Shown: positions 60,858 to 64,000 of the stretch, in pieces | How positions within the stretch are numbered: the first letter of the stretch is position 1 | Layout: each line of letters opens with the position of its first letter | NCBI GenBank assembly: GCA_021821945.1 | Contig: JAJZTF010000011.1 | Span: forward strand, 1-64,000 | Direction: 5' to 3' | DNA: 64,000 bases | From: Pseudomonadota bacterium | GTDB lineage: Bacteria; Pseudomonadota; Gammaproteobacteria; Burkholderiales; Gallionellaceae | Notes under the pieces: model-generated | The model's database searches: none | What the model saw: the letters and a program-made list of their open reading frames with translations, nothing else | Told to the model about the DNA's origin: nothing | Program-made: the position numbers and the translations under genes

Positions 60858-62222
60858 ATGCGGATATATCTGTATTGTTTTGCATTGCTGGTATTCGGTA
60901 TTCAACAGGCGGGTGCGGCCGAGGTGTTCGAGCAGACCCTGGCAAACGGCCTGAAGGTTGTCGTCAAGGAGGACCACAGGGCGCCGGTCGTGGTTCAGCA
61001 GGTCTGGTACAAGGCCGGAAGCATGGACGAGGTGACCGGCAAGACGGGAGTGGCGCACGCTCTGGAGCACATGATGTTCAAGGGGACGAAGCGCGTGCCT
61101 GCAGGCGAGTTCTCGCGCCTCATCGCCGCTGCGGGCGGTCGCGAGAATGCGTTCACCAGCGATGACTATACCGCCTATTTCCAGCAGCTCGAAAAATCCA
61201 GACTGCCGCTGGCGATGAAGCTCGAGTCGGACAGGATGCAGAATCTGAATCTCTCCGAAAAGGAATTTTCCAAGGAGATCAGGGTCGTGATGGAAGAGCG
61301 GCGCATGCGCACGGACGATGATCCTCATGCCCTGCTCCAGGAGAAGATGATGTCGGTGTTCTATGAGGAGCATCCCTACCGGCATCCCGTGATCGGCTGG
61401 ATGAACGACCTCGAGCATCTGACGGTGAACGATGTAAGAGACTGGTACAAAAAATGGTATGCGCCCAACAATGCTACGCTCGTGGTCGCAGGCGATGTCG
61501 ACCACGATGCCGTTTTTGCACTGGCAAAGCGCTACTACGGTCCCATCCGGAAAAGAACCGTGCCGCCGCACAGAAACTACATAGAGCCCCCGCAGGTCGG
61601 CATCAAGCGCATGGTGGTGAAGGCGCCGGCCGAGCTTCCTCTTCTGGTGATGGGCTACCATGCGCCCAACGTCGTCGACCCGCTGCGCGACTGGCAGCCT
61701 TATGCGCTCGAGATGCTGGCGGGCGTGCTGAGCGGAAACGATTCGGCGCGATTGAACAAGCATCTGGTTCGCGAACAGCAGATCGCGAGCGATGTGAGCG
61801 CCGGATATGATGCGACTTCACGCGGACCTGCGGTATTCACGCTGGAGGCAACCCCAAGCGAAGGCAAGACGGCTGCCGATGTCGAGGCGGCGCTGCGCCG
61901 TGAAATCTCGGCGATCGTCAGGGACGGCGTGAGCCAAGAGGAGCTTAAGCGCGTGAAGGCGCAGGTCATGGCTGCCGAAGTTTACAAGCTCGATTCCGTT
62001 TTCTACCAGGCGATGCAGATAGGCCAGATGGAGAGCATAGGGCTGGGCCAGCAGGCCATTCCCCTGATGCTGGACAAGCTCGAGGCGGTGACGGCTGAAC
62101 AGGTGAAGGAGGTCGCAAGCATGCTCTTGAAGGATGACAACCTGACCGTCGCAGTGCTCGACCCACAGCCGCTTTCTGGAAAGCCCAGGCATCAAACCGG
62201 AGATTCAAGCCATGTCCGCTAA
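60858..62222 (+). CDS. M16 family zinc metallopeptidase (active-type)
   Basis: This 454-residue protein has a signal peptide (IYLYCFALLVFGIQQAGA-AEVF). It has an intact inverted zinc motif HxxEH (H67-A-L-E70-H71, in GVAHALEHMMFKGT) with the downstream Glu in the EKEFSKEIRVVMEERRM region. Two M16 domains follow. It should be a periplasmic peptidase. I start at 60858, which gives the signal peptide. It overlaps the next M16 gene by 11 bases; the two form the usual active/inactive pair. Confidence 0.92.
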   Translation: MRIYLYCFALLVFGIQQAGAAEVFEQTLANGLKVVVKEDHRAPVVVQQVWYKAGSMDEVTGKTGVAHALEHMMFKGTKRVPAGEFSRLIAAAGGRENAFTSDDYTAYFQQLEKSRLPLAMKLESDRMQNLNLSEKEFSKEIRVVMEERRMRTDDDPHALLQEKMMSVFYEEHPYRHPVIGWMNDLEHLTVNDVRDWYKKWYAPNNATLVVAGDVDHDAVFALAKRYYGPIRKRTVPPHRNYIEPPQVGIKRMVVKAPAELPLLVMGYHAPNVVDPLRDWQPYALEMLAGVLSGNDSARLNKHLVREQQIASDVSAGYDATSRGPAVFTLEATPSEGKTAADVEAALRREISAIVRDGVSQEELKRVKAQVMAAEVYKLDSVFYQAMQIGQMESIGLGQQAIPLMLDKLEAVTAEQVKEVASMLLKDDNLTVAVLDPQPLSGKPRHQTGDSSHVR

Positions 62223-63522
62223 ACATTCTTTCTTGCTGGGCGCAGTCTTGACCTGCCTTGCGTCCGGTGCCGCCTTTGCGACGCCCAGTATCCAGCACTG
62301 GCAGAGCGCGAGCGGCTCCAAGGTGCTTTTCGTTGAGGACCGCGACATCCCGATGCTGGACGTGGCGGTGAGCGTGCCGGCGGGAAGCCGCTATGACAGC
62401 AAATCCGGGCTTGCCAGTATGACGCACGAGATGCTGGATCTGGGCGCCGGGGGGATGGACGAGAATGCCATTTCCGGCGGCATGGCGGACATGGGGGCAG
62501 AGCTCGACGGGAGCATCGATCAGGACATGGCAAGCGTCACTTTGCGCACCCTGAGCCATCCTGAGGAGCGCGACAAGGCGTTGGACATCATGGCAAAGGT
62601 GTTGCAGCACCCGACCTTTCCCGATGAGATCCTGTCACGCGAGAAGGCGCGCGTGATCGCCGCGCTGAAAGAAGACGAGACCAAACCCGAGAGCATCGCG
62701 AGCCGGGCCTTCTATAAGGCGGTGTTCGGCAAGCATCCCTATGCGCTGCCGATTGCCGGGAATGTGGCGGGAGTCGGCGCGATCAGCGATCAGGATGTGA
62801 AGGAATTTTACCGCACCCACTACAATGCGGCCCGCGCAGTGGTGGCCATCATGGGGGACGTGACGGTCAAGGAAGCGCATGAGATCGCGGACCGGCTGAC
62901 GAAGGACCTTCCGGTGTCGGACGAGCCTCTTCCGATGCCTGCCGTGGACATGCAGATCAAGCCTGTGGAGGAGCGCATTCCCCATCCGGCCACGCAAAGC
63001 CATATCCTGATCGGCGCGCCCGGCATATCGCGCACGGATCCGGACTATTTCACGCTTTATGTCGGCAATTACATACTGGGCGGCGGAGGCTTCGTCTCGC
63101 GCCTGATGAACGAGGTGCGCGAAAAGCGCGGCCTGGCCTACAGTGTATACAGTTATTTCTTCCCGCTGGGCCAGCCGGGACCCTTCCAGATCGGTCTGCA
63201 GACGAAGAAGGATCAGGCGGATGAGGCGTTGGCGCTGGTGCGCAAGACGCTGGACAAGTTCGTCGCAGAAGGTCCGACCGAAGACGAACTCAAAGCGGCG
63301 AAGCAGAACATCATAGGCGGATTTCCGCTGCGCATAGACAGCAACCGCAAGATACTCGGATATTTGAGCGTGATCGGGTTCTACGACCTGCCGCTCAACT
63401 ATCTGGACGATTTCACAAGGCGCGTGGACAGCGTCACTGTGAGTCAAATAAAGGATGCGTTTGCACGACACATCCATCCTGACGCGATGGCGACGGTGAT
63501 CGTCGGCGCGCCCGCCAAATGA
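62212..63522 (+). CDS. M16 family peptidase-like protein, zinc motif lost
   Basis: This 436-residue exported protein (signal LGAVLTCLASGAAFA-TPSI) has the M16 fold but no HxxEH: the equivalent position reads ASMTHEMLDLGAGG. It keeps GGGGFVSRLMNEVREKRGLAYSVYSYF, the substrate-binding part of the second domain. By analogy with PqqF-like and mitochondrial pairs it is probably the non-catalytic partner of the upstream M16 protein. rsmD follows after six bases. Confidence 0.9.
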   Translation: MSAKHSFLLGAVLTCLASGAAFATPSIQHWQSASGSKVLFVEDRDIPMLDVAVSVPAGSRYDSKSGLASMTHEMLDLGAGGMDENAISGGMADMGAELDGSIDQDMASVTLRTLSHPEERDKALDIMAKVLQHPTFPDEILSREKARVIAALKEDETKPESIASRAFYKAVFGKHPYALPIAGNVAGVGAISDQDVKEFYRTHYNAARAVVAIMGDVTVKEAHEIADRLTKDLPVSDEPLPMPAVDMQIKPVEERIPHPATQSHILIGAPGISRTDPDYFTLYVGNYILGGGGFVSRLMNEVREKRGLAYSVYSYFFPLGQPGPFQIGLQTKKDQADEALALVRKTLDKFVAEGPTEDELKAAKQNIIGGFPLRIDSNRKILGYLSVIGFYDLPLNYLDDFTRRVDSVTVSQIKDAFARHIHPDAMATVIVGAPAK

Positions 63523-63528
63523 TTTTCG

Positions 63529-64000
63529 ATGAACAAGGTCAGGATAGGCGCCGGCGAATTCAGAAGCCGCATCATACAGTTTCCCGATGCGGAAGGATTG
63601 CGTCCCACGCCTGACCGCGTCAGAGAAACGCTGTTCAACTGGCTCGGGCAGAGCCTCTATGGAAGGACCTGTCTCGATCTTTTTGCCGGCAGCGGTGCGC
63701 TGGGTTTCGAGGCGGCCTCGCGCGGCGCGGAACGGGTGGTGATGGTCGAAAAAAGCCTGCCTGCTTTTCGCGCACTCAAGGAGAATGCCGAAAGGCTAGG
63801 CTGCAGGGACGTGATCATCCGCCATCAGGATGGGCTAGAATTCGTCGCGCGCGATGTCGAGCGCTTCGATGTGATTTTCCTGGATCCGCCTTTCCAAAGC
63901 GGCTATCTGCCCGGAATCCTGGATTCCTTGCCGCGGCATCTGAAGGAGGGTGGCATGGTCTATGTGGAATCGGGGAGCGCGATGGCAGCGCCTGCTCCCT
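63529..64000 (+). CDS. rsmD: 16S rRNA (guanine966-N2)-methyltransferase, N-terminal part (runs off the window)
   Basis: The first 157 codons are present. The protein begins NKVRIGAGEFRSRIIQFPDAEGLRPTPDRVRETLFNWLG, the RsmD signature. It continues CLDLFAGSGALGFEAASRGA (SAM-binding) and FLDPPFQSGY (the DPPF catalytic motif for N2-methylation of guanine). It methylates G966 of 16S rRNA. It is cut by the window end. Confidence 0.95.
   Translation, partial: MNKVRIGAGEFRSRIIQFPDAEGLRPTPDRVRETLFNWLGQSLYGRTCLDLFAGSGALGFEAASRGAERVVMVEKSLPAFRALKENAERLGCRDVIIRHQDGLEFVARDVERFDVIFLDPPFQSGYLPGILDSLPRHLKEGGMVYVESGSAMAAPAP

Overview
The window is about 64 kb of a dense, GC-rich betaproteobacterial chromosome. 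Two features point to a neutrophilic Fe(II)-oxidising member of the Gallionellaceae (Sideroxydans/Gallionella-like): a Cyc2-type fused cytochrome-porin at 36.0-37.4 kb and a complete alternative complex III (ACIII) cluster at 48.7-56.0 kb. This assignment rests on gene content and order only; there is no rRNA gene in the window. I saw no tRNA genes, CRISPR arrays, prophage or intact insertion sequences.

Layout. (1) 1-8.3 kb: the end of cytochrome bd oxidase (cydB, cydX), a persulfide dioxygenase, a sulfide:quinone oxidoreductase-like flavoprotein, a 50-residue unknown protein and a TolC/adaptor/RND efflux system, all on one strand with gaps of no more than about 20 bases. It looks like one operon joining sulfide oxidation, a sulfide-tolerant oxidase and efflux. 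(2) 8.3-23.9 kb: housekeeping and miscellaneous genes: a cation/proton antiporter, a small cytochrome c with a clear promoter, metG, dcd, a PLP basic amino-acid decarboxylase preceded by a 29-codon ORF ending near PPP, folA/thyA, an M17 peptidase, a YqaA-like protein, a DUF4197 protein, a lipoyl-domain lpdA, proA and trpC. (3) 24.1-34.2 kb: a porin, a two-component system, a second RND tripartite pump and a monohaem cytochrome c. (4) 34.2-38.3 kb: an accessory patch with a frameshifted DUF4160 gene plus DUF2442, coq7, a frameshifted four-helix-bundle gene flanked by inverted GGATTGAG-type repeats, cyc2 with its own promoter and terminator, and a HigBA toxin-antitoxin pair. (5) 38.4-48.4 kb: hisCBHAFIE, a HIT protein, tatABC, mscS, a DegS-like protease, a Nif3-family gene and an unknown gene. 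(6) 48.7-57 kb: ACIII (actA, B1, B2, C, D, E, F) directly followed by sspA-sspB. (7) 57-64 kb: rpoH, ftsX-ftsE-ftsY, two M16 peptidase-family genes and the start of rsmD.

How the parts may work together. Cyc2 would take electrons from Fe(II) at the outer membrane. Small periplasmic cytochromes, two of which are encoded here, could pass them on. ACIII could exchange them with the quinone pool. In many betaproteobacteria the segment his-HIT-tatABC-degQ-Nif3 is followed by petABC (the bc1 complex) and then sspAB. Here ACIII occupies the petABC position, which suggests replacement at the same locus.

The GGATTGAG/CTCAATCC repeat family occurs at four places: inside the lpdA linker, across the trpC stop codon, and on both sides of the four-helix-bundle gene. 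Two of these loci carry perfect stems separated by exactly 19 bases.
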